From Ignavibacteriales bacterium (GTDB taxonomy: Bacteria; Bacteroidota; Ignavibacteria; Ignavibacteriales; Ignavibacteriaceae), in NCBI GenBank assembly GCA_016707285.1, contig JADJIA010000014.1, positions 62,001-126,000 of the forward strand: a stretch of 64,000 bases of DNA, given 5' to 3'. Under the pieces are notes generated by a model. The model did no database searches and was not told the DNA's origin. It saw only the letters and a program-made list of their open reading frames with translations. Of the stretch, positions 34,369 to 42,855 are shown in pieces (position 1 is the stretch's first letter; each line of letters starts with the position of its first letter). A program made the translations under genes and the position numbers.

Positions 34369-35559
34369 ATGAAACAGTTTTTTCTGTTTGCAGCTTTTCT
34401 TTTATTTGTAGTTACTTCGGTAAACTCACAAAATCAAAAAGAATCGATTAAAACGCCAAAGGTCAATCCGGTTGGTCATGTATTAAGTGCAGGACAACCA
34501 ACGGGATCGACAGTTTCCTACATAGTTGAGGGCTTTGAGGATACATTGTTCCCTCCTCCCGGATGGACAGCTACAACAACAGTTGGAACGGTTATTTGGG
34601 ACAGAGAGTACGGGTTCTCTCACACAGGTAATGCATGTGCATGGGCAGACTATTCCACTCCTGAGAATGAAAAATGGCTCATTACTCCACAGATTATGAT
34701 CACTGCGGGTGACTCACTTTCTTTCTGGATCAGAAGACAATATACAAGTGCATATCCACCTGACAGTCTTTTCATAATGATTTCAACCACTGATGCGAAT
34801 ATCAGCAGTTTCACAACCACTCTTGCATCTTATGATGTTGCAAACGGCATTCCAAATGAGTGGACAAGAATGGCATCCTCGCTGAATGCTTTTGCAGGAC
34901 AAAACATTTTTATTGCGTTTAAACATCGCAACACAGACGGTAACGGTTTTAACATGGATGATGTTGCCGCCGGTTCACAGGTTGTGCCCGTTGAACTTGT
35001 TTCTTTTACAGCTTCTGCCGTCAACAACAGCGTGGTATTAAACTGGTCAACAGCAACAGAAACCAATAATATGGGATTTGAAGTTGAAAGAAAATCAGTC
35101 AACGGTGAGTATTCAACAGTGGCTTTCATCAACGGAAACGGAACAACAACAAGCAGCAAACAATATTCGTTCACTGATGCAGGTTTGGTTTCCGGCAAAT
35201 ACAGCTACAGACTAAAACAGATCGATTTCGACGGTAAATTCGTTTATTCAAATGCAATTGAATCTGATGTTAATGTACCTGCAGAATACAATTTAGCTCA
35301 AAACTTCCCAAATCCATTTAATCCATCAACTTCGATTGAGTTTACTCTTAAAGCAGATGCCAAAGTAAACCTCAGATTGTTTGATGCACTTGGACAGGAA
35401 ATCAGAACCATCTTAAACAACAGTTTTGTTGCCGGTCAATATAAAATTGACTTCAATGCAGCCGGACTTAACAGCGGTATCTATTTTTATACTCTTGATG
35501 CTTCAGGCATCGATGGCAGCAAATTCACTGCTACCAAAAAAATGATACTGATGAAATAA
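34369..35559 (+). CDS. Secreted type IX cargo protein, shorter paralog
   Basis: From ATG 34369 (GAGG site 5 nt upstream; the TTG at 34324 is rejected) the product has 396 residues. It has the signal peptide 'QFFLFAAFLLFVVTSVNSQ', a single choice-of-anchor-J/cleaved-adhesin module ('GFEDTLFPPPGWTATTTVG' to 'AFKHRNTDGNGFNMDD'), then the same fibronectin-like segment and sorting tail as the preceding gene ('LAQNFPNPFNPSTSIEFTLK'). It looks like a stripped-down duplicate with a new or trimmed N-terminal part. It is likely exported to the cell surface. Ligand unknown. Confidence 0.88.
   Translation: MKQFFLFAAFLLFVVTSVNSQNQKESIKTPKVNPVGHVLSAGQPTGSTVSYIVEGFEDTLFPPPGWTATTTVGTVIWDREYGFSHTGNACAWADYSTPENEKWLITPQIMITAGDSLSFWIRRQYTSAYPPDSLFIMISTTDANISSFTTTLASYDVANGIPNEWTRMASSLNAFAGQNIFIAFKHRNTDGNGFNMDDVAAGSQVVPVELVSFTASAVNNSVVLNWSTATETNNMGFEVERKSVNGEYSTVAFINGNGTTTSSKQYSFTDAGLVSGKYSYRLKQIDFDGKFVYSNAIESDVNVPAEYNLAQNFPNPFNPSTSIEFTLKADAKVNLRLFDALGQEIRTILNNSFVAGQYKIDFNAAGLNSGIYFYTLDASGIDGSKFTATKKMILMK
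34981..35559 (+). repeat. Duplicated type IX tail, copy B
   Basis: The counterpart of 33541-34123, with conserved reading frame and near-identical final 30-40 nt. It points to duplication of a tail cassette between neighbouring cargo genes. Confidence 0.75.
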
Positions 35560-35632
35560 ATTTCAATTATTAATTGTTAATTATTAATTATTAGGTATGG
35601 TAGCCCGATAGTTAATACAGTTACAGAAGTTT

Positions 35633-35664
35633 AAAGCTGCTCTTGAAAAGGGGCAGCTTTTTTT
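35633..35664 (+). terminator. Terminator after second type IX cargo gene
   Basis: AAAGCTGC (35633-35640) pairs with GCAGCTTT (35653-35660), then a T run. It differs from the copy at 34191 by only a base or two in the loop. Confidence 0.88.
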
Positions 35665-35699
35665 AATGCAGTAATCAAATAATCCAATAATGCAGTAAT
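35664..35699. repeat. Dispersed 36-bp repeat, copy 1
   Basis: Two TAATGCAGTAAT words (35664-35675 and 35688-35699) flank an AATAATCCAATAAT-like core. The reverse complement of 46295-46330 matches it at about 33 of 36 positions. It lies directly after a terminator. Function unknown. Confidence 0.6.
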
Positions 35700-35848
35700 T
35701 TTTATTGTAGCGGAGTAGTAAAGTCACAGAGATTGAATGAATCACTCCAATTTTTTGGCGTGGAAGTTAATTCAATTAATGGTAATTTTGGTTGCTAATT
35801 GGTTAAATTCTGAAACAATTGAGGATGTCGGCAAGTTAAATATTTAAG

Positions 35849-36577
35849 ATGAACAGTTATATTGAAGAGAAAAGTAATTTCTCCAAATCGTTTTTTATTT
35901 CCCTCACACTTCACATTTTGATTGTGGTTGTTGCTTTTACCGCCGCCGGAGTTACACCACCCTCAAAATACGGAGCCACTACGGTTTTAAATATGGAATT
36001 TATGGATGGTGATAAAGAGGAAGTTAAGCCGGAGACTATTCCAGAGGAAAAACCGGAAATAAAACCTGTCGAAAGGGAAAATAATGATCCCGTTTCAGAA
36101 AAGGTAAAAGAGAAATCCCCTGAAAAAAGCACAGCTCCGAAAGGAATGATAGCCGGTGCATTCGCCGCGGTAGATTCCACTCTGCTGAATCTTGAATATA
36201 AAGAAAGTTCATTGCATGTGAAGATTCGATATTCCGCAGGATGGACATTCCTCGACAATAACGAAAAATCAAAATTGGATGCAGTTACTTTTTGGAACCC
36301 AAATATCCCGAATTCACCCTGGGTGCAACTGAAAGTTGTTGACAAGTATCTATTCAGAGAAAATAGATACAAAACAAAAGAAGAACTTGACAGTTATACA
36401 GCTTACTACAATAGTGAAGAAGAACTTGAGGGAGAAGTAAAGTTTGAAGTCTATTTGAGAACCGATTCTTCTGAAGACTACATCATAACATTTCGTATTA
36501 AAGGACGAGATGCATTCCGACAATACCGCCCCGTTTTTATGGCTATGCTTAAGAGTTTTAAGTTTGGTCTTTTTTAA
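35849..36577 (+). CDS. TonB-like single-span protein with unassigned C-terminal domain
   Basis: A 242-residue protein. A short cytoplasmic start is followed by one membrane helix ('FFISLTLHILIVVVAFTAAG'), then a Glu/Pro/Lys-rich linker (about 55-100, 'IPEEKPEIKPVEREN'), as in TonB. The C-terminal ~130 residues do not look like the TonB beta domain. They read as an alpha/beta domain with 'LHVKIRYSAGWTFLDN' and 'EDYIITFRIKGRDAFRQYRP', vaguely PsbP/Mog1-like. It may therefore be a periplasmic sensor or coupling protein. It precedes the Gld-type ABC operon by 61 bp, but a possible hairpin lies between. Confidence 0.6.
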   Translation: MNSYIEEKSNFSKSFFISLTLHILIVVVAFTAAGVTPPSKYGATTVLNMEFMDGDKEEVKPETIPEEKPEIKPVERENNDPVSEKVKEKSPEKSTAPKGMIAGAFAAVDSTLLNLEYKESSLHVKIRYSAGWTFLDNNEKSKLDAVTFWNPNIPNSPWVQLKVVDKYLFRENRYKTKEELDSYTAYYNSEEELEGEVKFEVYLRTDSSEDYIITFRIKGRDAFRQYRPVFMAMLKSFKFGLF

Positions 36578-36586
36578 AACATTGAT

Positions 36587-36619
36587 ATAAACCCAAAGTC
36601 TGACTAAATTTAGGTTTAT
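36587..36619 (+). terminator. Weak hairpin terminator before the ABC operon
   Basis: ATAAACC (36587-36593) pairs with GGTTTAT (36613-36619) around a 19-nt loop, followed by CATTTTTT. The stem is AT-rich, so this is a weak call. It may reduce read-through into the ABC genes. Confidence 0.4.
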
Positions 36620-36638
36620 CATTTTTTAAATTCCCATA

Positions 36639-37565
36639 ATGAGTATAAGATTAGAGAATGTCACTAAGCTCTTTGGTGAGCAATATGCTGTTGACGACAT
36701 TTCATTTGAAGTAAAAACCGGAGAGATAGTCGGTTTTCTTGGGCCCAATGGTGCAGGAAAAACAACTACGATGAAGATGATCACCGGGTTTCTCGCCCCC
36801 ACAGCAGGAAAAATATTTATCAACGACCAACCCGTCTGGGAAAACCCCGGTGCTGTAAAAAAAATTACAGGTTATCTCCCCGAGAACAACCCACTTTATT
36901 ATGACATGTATGTAACAGATTATCTGGAGTATGTTGCCGGATTGTTGCAGATGGAAAAGGGTTCGATAAATCAAAGAGTGAGGGAAATGGTTGTTGTTTG
37001 TGGACTCGACAGGGAAAAACACAAAAAAATTGGTGAACTCTCCAAGGGTTTCAGACAAAGGGTGGGGCTTGCCCAGGCTCTGATTCATGATCCTCAAATA
37101 TTGATATTGGACGAACCCACAACGGGACTTGACCCCAACCAGATAATCGAGATCAGAAATCTGATTAAAGAAGCGGGAAAAGAGAAAACTGTTATTCTTT
37201 CAACTCACATTCTTCCGGAAGTGGAGGCGATGAGTGACCGGATTCTGATTATCAACGAAGGCAAAATTGTAGCAGACGGATCACCTGAAAGTCTCAGAAA
37301 AGCATCAGGCGAAGGATTAACCATCAGAGTAAAGGTTGATGCAGAAACTTCAACTGAAACAGTGATCGAAGCACTAAAATCAATTCCGGGCGTAAGTGCA
37401 GTCGATTTATTCAACGATAACAACACATTTATTGTAACAGGAGACTCGGGAGATTTAAACAGATTGATCTTTCACTCAGCAATAGCCAACAATTTTGTTT
37501 TATTAGAGATGACCACAATTGAAACGAAACTTGAAGATATTTTTAAAGAATTGACTACCACCTGA
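36639..37565 (+). CDS. ABC transporter ATP-binding protein, GldA-like
   Basis: A 308-residue ATPase with Walker A 'GPNGAGKTTT', Q-loop region 'GYLPENNPLYYDMYV', signature 'LSKGFRQRVGLAQALIHDP', Walker B 'ILILDEPTTGLDP' and H-loop 'ILSTHILPE'. A C-terminal ~80-residue regulatory extension is present. It is closest in layout to GldA of Bacteroidota gliding loci and other DrrA/CcmA-type exporters. The gene starts a tight operon with an ABC-2 permease, a GldG-like protein and a DUF4340 protein. It is the only ABC ATPase in the window. Confidence 0.93.
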   Translation: MSIRLENVTKLFGEQYAVDDISFEVKTGEIVGFLGPNGAGKTTTMKMITGFLAPTAGKIFINDQPVWENPGAVKKITGYLPENNPLYYDMYVTDYLEYVAGLLQMEKGSINQRVREMVVVCGLDREKHKKIGELSKGFRQRVGLAQALIHDPQILILDEPTTGLDPNQIIEIRNLIKEAGKEKTVILSTHILPEVEAMSDRILIINEGKIVADGSPESLRKASGEGLTIRVKVDAETSTETVIEALKSIPGVSAVDLFNDNNTFIVTGDSGDLNRLIFHSAIANNFVLLEMTTIETKLEDIFKELTTT

Positions 37566-37567
37566 AC

Positions 37568-38302
37568 ATGAATATTATATTAACAATCGCAAAAAGAGAA
37601 ATAACGCTTTTTTTCGACTCATTGATGGCATATGTGCTCCTGGTTGTTTTCCTGGGATTTAGCGGATTTTTCACCTGGCTCTACGGGTCAGATGTATTTT
37701 TTGCCGGTCAGGCATCGCTTCAATCATTTTTTACTGCTGCATACTGGATACTTTTCCTGTTTATTCCGGCTTTGACAATGCGTACGATTGCCGACGAAAG
37801 TAAATCCGGAACACTGGAGTTACTCCTGACCAAACCCGTTACTGATTGGGAGGTAATAGCCGGAAAATTTCTTTCTGTTATGGCACTTGTAGGTGTTGCA
37901 TTGCTGTTAACACTACCATACTATTTTTCGGTGATGATATTGGGTCCGGTAGATCACGGTGCAACAATTATGGGATATCTTGGGTTGTTCTTGATGAGTT
38001 CTGCCCTCGCGGGAATTGGGATATTTGCCAGCAGTCTCACAAATAATCAAATAATTGCTTTTATCTCCTCTCTTCTCGCTGGAATCTTTTTTGTTTTGAT
38101 TTTTAACATCATTTCTCAACAGATATTTGGTCCGGTGGGGGTTGTCATCAACTACCTGAGTATGACGGATCACTATGATTCAATCTCCCGTGGTGTCATC
38201 GATACAAGAGATGTTATATATTTTCTTTCTGTCACTTTCCTTGGGCTCTTTTTTGCCAGTGCCTCACTCTCAAAGAGAAATATTGTTGAGGAGGGGAAAT
38301 AA
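37568..38302 (+). CDS. ABC-2 permease, GldF-like
   Basis: A 244-residue membrane protein with six hydrophobic segments. 'TIAKREITLFFDSLMAYVLL' at the N-terminus and 'IADESKSGTLELLLTKPVTD' are characteristic of GldF/NosY-type permeases. It lies 2 nt after the ATPase gene and shares its last base with the start of the next gene. It probably forms the transport channel with the GldA-like ATPase. Confidence 0.9.
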   Translation: MNIILTIAKREITLFFDSLMAYVLLVVFLGFSGFFTWLYGSDVFFAGQASLQSFFTAAYWILFLFIPALTMRTIADESKSGTLELLLTKPVTDWEVIAGKFLSVMALVGVALLLTLPYYFSVMILGPVDHGATIMGYLGLFLMSSALAGIGIFASSLTNNQIIAFISSLLAGIFFVLIFNIISQQIFGPVGVVINYLSMTDHYDSISRGVIDTRDVIYFLSVTFLGLFFASASLSKRNIVEEGK

Positions 38303-39831
38303 TGATTTCAAAAAAAACCTTTTTAATGATCATCGGAGCAGTTACCGGAATAGTGATTTTGGTAAATATCTTCTCATATTTCTTTTACGCCAGATTCGAT
38401 TTCACCGCGGATAAATCTTATACATTAAGTGAACCGACAAAAAACATTCTAAGCGGCTTAAAACAACCGGTTACGGTAACTGCATACATCTCTTCAGATC
38501 TTCCACCCGACATATCAAGAACAAAAGATGAATTTAAGGATATGCTTGCGGAATATGGATATCTTGCAGGAACAAATTTTATCTATAAAATTGAGGACCC
38601 AAAAGACGGAACAAAGGCAGAGGAAGACGGAATTACTCCTGCAATTTTGGATGTCCGTGAAAAAGATCAGGTAAAGCAACAGAAGATTTATCTGGGTGCA
38701 GTCATAAAATATGGAACAAGAAAAGAGATAATTCCTCTTATCCAACCGGGGAGTTCCATGGAATATGCACTCACAACTTCAATAAAAAAGATGACGGCAG
38801 AGAACAAAAGCAGTGTTGGTTATATTTTGGGGCACGGCGAGCCATCACAGCAGGCTGTGGCGCAATTGATGCAATCTCTGTTGGTCACTCTTGATGTAAT
38901 CCCTGTTGATCTGTCAGATTCAATTTATATTCCTGAAGCGATAAAAACCATCCTGCTAATTTCTCCGTCTGCGGTTTATCCCGACAAACATCTTGCCCTC
39001 CTCGAAAAATTTGTTGCCAATGGCGGAAATGTAGTTGCAGCTATTAACACAGTGGATATAGATCAGCAGACGGGTGAAGCTAAAAAACTTGAGACCGGAC
39101 TCCAGGATTTCTTTAAAGACAAGGGACTAAATATAAAATCTGACTTCGTCAGGGATTTCAGTTGTGCATCAATTATGGTGAGGCAACAATCGGCAGGACT
39201 TGAATTCCAGACTCCGGTAAGTTTTCATTATTTCCCGGTTATCACACAATTTGCAAACCTTCCGCCATTAAAAGGAATTGAGGGGTTAACTCTTATGTTC
39301 CCTTCAAGTATTGATGTTATCGCCAGACCGGGGATTAAATATACTCCACTTGCAATTACCTCTGACAGATCGGGACTTGATGTATTACCTCTTAAGATTG
39401 ATTTACAAAAGGAATGGACGGGGAGTGATTTCCAGTTTTCATACCTGAATACAGCGGTAATGGCTGAGGGTAAATTTGGTAAGGCAGTAAGTAAAATAGT
39501 GCTTATTTCTGATGGCGATTTTGTGGTTAATGGTGAGGGGGAACAGGCACAAAGCATTCAAGCCGACAATATCAACTTTCTTGCAAACATGATCGAATAT
39601 GTTACTGATAATTCAGGGCTTGCTCAACTCAGGAATAAAGGTGTAACACAGAGACCAATCGACCCTTCAATCGGAGAGGGTTCAAAGACTGTCATGAAAT
39701 ATCTCAATTTTCTTGCCCCGGTGTTGTTTGCAATATTATTCGGATTTTACCGCTACAGCAAAAGAAAAACAAGAAAAAAATTACTCTCTGAAGAATCCTG
39801 GATTGATGAAGAGAAAGCGGAGAACAGCTGA
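38302..39831 (+). CDS. GldG-like ABC auxiliary protein
   Basis: A 509-residue protein with an N-terminal membrane helix ('LMIIGAVTGIVILVNIFSYF'), then the ABC_transp_aux region ('YTLSEPTKNILSGLKQPVTV', 'DLPPDISRTKDEFKDMLAEY'), 'VGYILGHGEPS', and a final membrane helix ('LAPVLFAILFGFYRYSKRK') ending in a charged tail. This is the GldG layout: a large periplasmic domain held between two helices. Together with the two preceding genes it makes a GldA-F-G-like complex. This operon alone does not prove gliding motility. Confidence 0.9.
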   Translation: MISKKTFLMIIGAVTGIVILVNIFSYFFYARFDFTADKSYTLSEPTKNILSGLKQPVTVTAYISSDLPPDISRTKDEFKDMLAEYGYLAGTNFIYKIEDPKDGTKAEEDGITPAILDVREKDQVKQQKIYLGAVIKYGTRKEIIPLIQPGSSMEYALTTSIKKMTAENKSSVGYILGHGEPSQQAVAQLMQSLLVTLDVIPVDLSDSIYIPEAIKTILLISPSAVYPDKHLALLEKFVANGGNVVAAINTVDIDQQTGEAKKLETGLQDFFKDKGLNIKSDFVRDFSCASIMVRQQSAGLEFQTPVSFHYFPVITQFANLPPLKGIEGLTLMFPSSIDVIARPGIKYTPLAITSDRSGLDVLPLKIDLQKEWTGSDFQFSYLNTAVMAEGKFGKAVSKIVLISDGDFVVNGEGEQAQSIQADNINFLANMIEYVTDNSGLAQLRNKGVTQRPIDPSIGEGSKTVMKYLNFLAPVLFAILFGFYRYSKRKTRKKLLSEESWIDEEKAENS

Positions 39832-40760
39832 TGCTTTTTGAAAAGTCGGGTAACAGGCTTTACATTTTACTCGTTGTGGTTTTGGTCATAACTGTTGGTG
39901 GTATCCTTCTGAAATATTCAGGTAATGAAGGTAATGATGTTGGTGTTGGAATCCCTGCTCTCGACACAACAGGCATTAATAGAATTGAAATGATCCCCAA
40001 GGGTGGCAGTCTGGTGGTCTTTGAAAAGACCGGTGAAGATTGGGTAATCACACTCCCGGGTGGAACGGGGAAAAAAGTTGTCGCAGACGGGACGAAAATA
40101 AGCTCAATGATATTCACTCTTTCCGAATTAAAAGTGATTAATCTCGTTTCCAGAAAAAAGGATGACTTTGCCGGTTTTGGACTTGACACCGGAGCAACAT
40201 CTCTAAAACTCTTCTCCAAAGGGGAGAGTGAATTTGAATTGCTCATCGGCAAAAGTGAAATGCTTTCACCTCAGGAGATGGGTACTTATGTAAAGATGGT
40301 TAGTGCCGATGAAGTTTATCTGGTCTCGGGATTTCTTGATATGTCATTTAATTCTGACCTGACTTTATACAGACAAACAAAACTCACTTTTGACGGGTCT
40401 GAATCGTGGCAGGAAATCAATTTTAGCGGAGTAGAGAATATTTCTCTGAAAAGAGCCGTAACTGACTGGCTTGTGGAAAATAAAAAAGTTGACTCTGCAA
40501 AGATCAACGATTATTTAAAACAGCTTACTACACTCGAAGTCAGGAACTTTGCCGATGACATTGATCCGGCAAAGCTCGGAAAACCAAAATCTCAACTGAG
40601 AGTTAAAACTGTTTCAGGCAGGGAGTTTGAGATTTCTGCTTATTTTAATGAAACTGATACATTGATAACTTCTTCTTTAGGTCGGGGGAACATCTACAGA
40701 AGCAGCAAAGAAGAGCCGTTGTATTTCAAGATATTTCCCGGTTTGAAAAGATTGGAATAA
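39831..40760 (+). CDS. DUF4340 domain protein of the Gld-like ABC operon
   Basis: A 309-residue protein with one N-terminal helix ('LYILLVVVLVITVGGILL') and a periplasmic part with repeated beta units typical of DUF4340 ('GIDRIEM'-like 'INRIEMIPKGGSLVVFEKTG', 'FGLDTGATSLKLFSKGESEF', 'ELLIGKSEM'). DUF4340 proteins are regularly found after GldG-like genes, and their function is unknown. It starts at the last base of the GldG-like gene, so translation is coupled. Confidence 0.85.
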   Translation: MLFEKSGNRLYILLVVVLVITVGGILLKYSGNEGNDVGVGIPALDTTGINRIEMIPKGGSLVVFEKTGEDWVITLPGGTGKKVVADGTKISSMIFTLSELKVINLVSRKKDDFAGFGLDTGATSLKLFSKGESEFELLIGKSEMLSPQEMGTYVKMVSADEVYLVSGFLDMSFNSDLTLYRQTKLTFDGSESWQEINFSGVENISLKRAVTDWLVENKKVDSAKINDYLKQLTTLEVRNFADDIDPAKLGKPKSQLRVKTVSGREFEISAYFNETDTLITSSLGRGNIYRSSKEEPLYFKIFPGLKRLE

Positions 40761-40788
40761 TTATGCAAGGATATAAAAGGAGCCGTTT

Positions 40789-41526
40789 ATGGTAACCCTG
40801 AGACCCGGAATATTTTCCGGTTTTGACAACATTGTGTGTGGTTTCTCGACTATTATTGACGAGGGAGCCGAGGCACCGTTTTATTTTAATCAGTCCCTCT
40901 CTGTTGGAGATGATGAAGAAAAAGTTTTATCAAACAGGAAAAGATGGGTAAGGAGTCTGGGGATAAAACCGGAAAATTGTGCAACACAGAAACAAGTTCA
41001 CGGCGATAAGATTCGATTTATCACCGAAGGCGGGATGAAAGGCGAAAGCGATGCGATGATAACCGATAAACCCGGGATTGCAGTTTTGATAAGCTCGGCA
41101 GACTGTCCTGCAATATTTGTTTACGATACAAAACAGAAACTTGTAGCAGGAATTCACTCGGGATGGAAGGGAACTTCACTAAACATTGTGACCAAGACGA
41201 TCAATACAATGAAAAACGGGATGGGCTCGAAACCTAAAAACCTGATCTGTTATATTGCTCCGGCTATTTCCCAAATTCACTATGAAGTTGGAGCAGAAGT
41301 TGCGGAACTTTTTGATGATAAATATTTGAGACCTCACGGTGAGAAGTTTTTATTAAATGTTCCCAGAGCAAACTATGATATGTTAAGAAACGCCGGAATT
41401 CCGAAGGATAACATTCAACTAAGCCGTTTGTGCAGTTATAGATACGATAATCTGTTTCATTCTTATAGAAGAGCAGGAGCCAGATCGGGAAGGGCATCGG
41501 GCATAATCGCCCTTAAAGAGATATGA
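40789..41526 (+). CDS. pgeF: Peptidoglycan editing factor PgeF (YfiH/laccase-domain)
   Basis: A 245-residue Cu-oxidase_4/YfiH-domain protein. The metal-binding and catalytic residues are visible: His in 'TQKQVHGDKI', Cys in 'ISSADCPAIF' and His in 'GIHSGWKGTSLNI'. PgeF removes wrongly incorporated serine-containing precursors from peptidoglycan in the cytoplasm. Older annotations call it a polyphenol oxidase. The ATG has a good AAGGAG site. Its end overlaps the EamA gene by 4 nt. Confidence 0.93.
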   Translation: MVTLRPGIFSGFDNIVCGFSTIIDEGAEAPFYFNQSLSVGDDEEKVLSNRKRWVRSLGIKPENCATQKQVHGDKIRFITEGGMKGESDAMITDKPGIAVLISSADCPAIFVYDTKQKLVAGIHSGWKGTSLNIVTKTINTMKNGMGSKPKNLICYIAPAISQIHYEVGAEVAELFDDKYLRPHGEKFLLNVPRANYDMLRNAGIPKDNIQLSRLCSYRYDNLFHSYRRAGARSGRASGIIALKEI

Positions 41527-42428
41527 AAAAAGGAACGCCGCTTGTAATATTGGGATATTTGGCAATTTGTTTGATTTGGGGTTCCACCTGGCTTGTTATC
41601 AAAGTGGGCATGGAGTCGCTAACTGTCTTTTATTCAGCAGGATTCAGGTTTGTTCTCGCTTCCATTCTGATTTATGGTATAATGAAGATCAAAAAAATGT
41701 CACTGGACTTAAGTCCCGTTGCAACAAGGATCTATCTATACGCGGGTTTTTTCTCGTTTTTGGTACCTTTTGGTCTGGTTTATTGGGGCGAACAATATGT
41801 GAATTCCGGAATGGCATCGGTTTTGTTTGCAGTTTATCCCTTTTGTGTTGCCATCGTGGCTCACTTTAGATTAAGTGATGAAATTTTAAACAAAACAAAA
41901 CTTACGGGGATGATCATCGGATTTATTGGGATTATTGTGATTTTTTCCGACAGTCTTGCAATCAAATTTGATCTTATGGAGACTTTGGGAACGGCCGCCA
42001 TTTTATTAAGTGCGATTATTCAATCATTCATTGTGGTAATGATCAAAAAAGACGGAAAACAATTAAATCCATTTTCGATGAATCTTGTGCCGATGGCGAT
42101 ATCTGCTGTGGGGTTCATTCTGCTTGGCATCTTTTTTGAAGATTTTTCTGCCAACAAATTTGATATGGCAGGGGTTGGTTCTGTGGTTTATCTTGGAGTT
42201 TTTGGTTCAATTGTGGCTTTCACATCATACTACTGGCTGCTTAAAAGAGTAAGTGTTCTTATGATGTCACTCGTTGCTTTTATTACTCCCATACTTGCCC
42301 TTGTGCTTGGGTGGGTGTTTTATAACGAATCGCTAACGACCACTCATTTATTGGGGAGTGTTCTCGTGCTTACGGGATTGTTTATTTCGCAGTTCGAGAT
42401 TTTTTTCAACAAAAAAACGACAAATTAG
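41523..42428 (+). CDS. EamA/DMT family metabolite transporter
   Basis: A 301-residue protein with ten hydrophobic segments arranged as two EamA repeats: 'LAICLIWGSTWLVIKVGMES' and 'FVLASILIY' in the first half, 'VYLGVFGSIVAFTSYYWLLK' and 'FITPILALVLGWVFYNESL' in the second. Such carriers export amino acids or other metabolites or take them up. The substrate is unknown. Its start overlaps pgeF, and folB begins in the base after its stop, so it is part of a long co-directional cluster. Confidence 0.9.
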   Translation: MKKGTPLVILGYLAICLIWGSTWLVIKVGMESLTVFYSAGFRFVLASILIYGIMKIKKMSLDLSPVATRIYLYAGFFSFLVPFGLVYWGEQYVNSGMASVLFAVYPFCVAIVAHFRLSDEILNKTKLTGMIIGFIGIIVIFSDSLAIKFDLMETLGTAAILLSAIIQSFIVVMIKKDGKQLNPFSMNLVPMAISAVGFILLGIFFEDFSANKFDMAGVGSVVYLGVFGSIVAFTSYYWLLKRVSVLMMSLVAFITPILALVLGWVFYNESLTTTHLLGSVLVLTGLFISQFEIFFNKKTTN

Positions 42429-42845
42429 ATGATAAATATTATTAGAATAAAAAAAGCTTCCTTTTATGCATATCATGGTGTAATGCAGGAGGAGCAGAGG
42501 GTTGGCGGGAAATTTGAAGCTGACATCGATATGTACATCGATTTTAGTGAAGCCGGACTATCGGATAACCTTCAAAAAACGATTAATTACGAAACTGTTT
42601 ACAACTATATCTTAAGCATTGCGATGACCAAAAAAAGTTACCTGATCGAAAGGGTGGCTTATAAAATATGTGAAGTGCTTTTCGAAAAATATACAGGACT
42701 TGAGAGGCTGATTGTAAGAGTAAGAAAAAACAACCCTCCCATCGGTGGTGTTGTAGATTGTGTTGAAGTGGAAATTGATACTACCCGTTCAGAATTCTAC
42801 AAATCTTTTATCCCGGAAGTTGTTACTTTAGACGGAGTTAAATAA
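42429..42845 (+). CDS. folB: Dihydroneopterin aldolase
   Basis: A 138-residue member of the tunnelling-fold family. 'KKASFYAYHGVMQEEQRVGG' holds the catalytic Glu and substrate-binding His region, 'DNLQKTINYETVYNYI' is the conserved helix start, and 'VRVRKNNPPIGGVVDCVEVEI' includes the catalytic Lys of the family. It converts dihydroneopterin to 6-hydroxymethyl-dihydropterin, the substrate of the next gene's product. The position directly before folK is the usual folate arrangement. Confidence 0.93.
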   Translation: MINIIRIKKASFYAYHGVMQEEQRVGGKFEADIDMYIDFSEAGLSDNLQKTINYETVYNYILSIAMTKKSYLIERVAYKICEVLFEKYTGLERLIVRVRKNNPPIGGVVDCVEVEIDTTRSEFYKSFIPEVVTLDGVK

Positions 42846-42855
42846 GACGGGAACG

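Noticed and set aside
36639..40760. Evidence for gliding motility
   Set aside because: The GldA/F/G-like ABC set occurs in non-gliding bacteria too, and no gldK-N or spr genes lie in the window.
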